5,741 nucleotides of DNA from Akkermansiaceae bacterium. GTDB taxonomy: Bacteria > Verrucomicrobiota > Verrucomicrobiia > Verrucomicrobiales > Akkermansiaceae. The stretch is taken from positions 1 through 5,741 of the forward strand of contig JABHEX010000078.1 of assembly GCA_018676385.1 (NCBI GenBank). Reading direction: 5' to 3'. The stretch's first letter is position 1. Every line of letters starts with the position of its first letter. Below the pieces are notes generated by a model, which was given only the letters and a program-made list of their open reading frames with translations, had not been told where the DNA came from and ran no database searches. Below, piece after piece: positions 5,739 through 5,741 of this stretch. The position numbers and the translations under genes are program-made.

Positions 5739-5741
5739 TCA

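Overview
The window most likely comes from a Verrucomicrobium (Verrucomicrobiae, Akkermansia/Rubritalea-like). Three things point that way. There is a secreted protein with a typical VPEP...RRRK PEP-CTERM tail. There is an exported protein that joins a HEAT-like segment to a discoidin-like domain, an architecture common in Planctomycetes and Verrucomicrobia. The third is a ClpC-type AAA+ unfoldase with a UVR domain. The assignment is inferred from protein style, not from a marker gene.

Layout: an exported discoidin-like protein reads rightward (1-942). A 310-base gap follows, holding a repeat copy and a strong bidirectional terminator (1200-1231). A PEP-CTERM protein then reads leftward (1253-1984). 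Next is a 700-base gap holding the PEP-CTERM promoter region, a decayed IS110-family transposase fragment and another repeat copy. A VOC/glyoxalase I-like protein (2684-3058) and ClpC (3168-5669) follow, both leftward and separated by an intrinsic terminator. The ClpC promoter region reaches the right edge.

The right half (ClpC, glyoxalase) looks like ordinary chromosomal housekeeping and stress-response sequence: ClpC unfolds proteins for ClpP, and the glyoxalase-like enzyme may remove reactive aldehydes. The left half is accessory in character, with two exported proteins of unknown role, long gaps and transposase debris.

The most notable signal is a family of about 50-75 bases present three times in the same orientation (1-53, 1070-1147, 2587-2658). 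Two copies lie in gaps and cannot be the start of a working gene. The third is the first 17 codons of the exported protein, where it supplies the start codon and the basic N-region of the signal peptide. Copy 3 begins where the IS110 transposase fragment breaks off, and a fainter IS110-like motif lies upstream of copy 2. This suggests a mobile or recombination-prone repeat that has been captured as the 5' end of a gene. I found no CRISPR array, rRNA or tRNA, and no complete mobile element.
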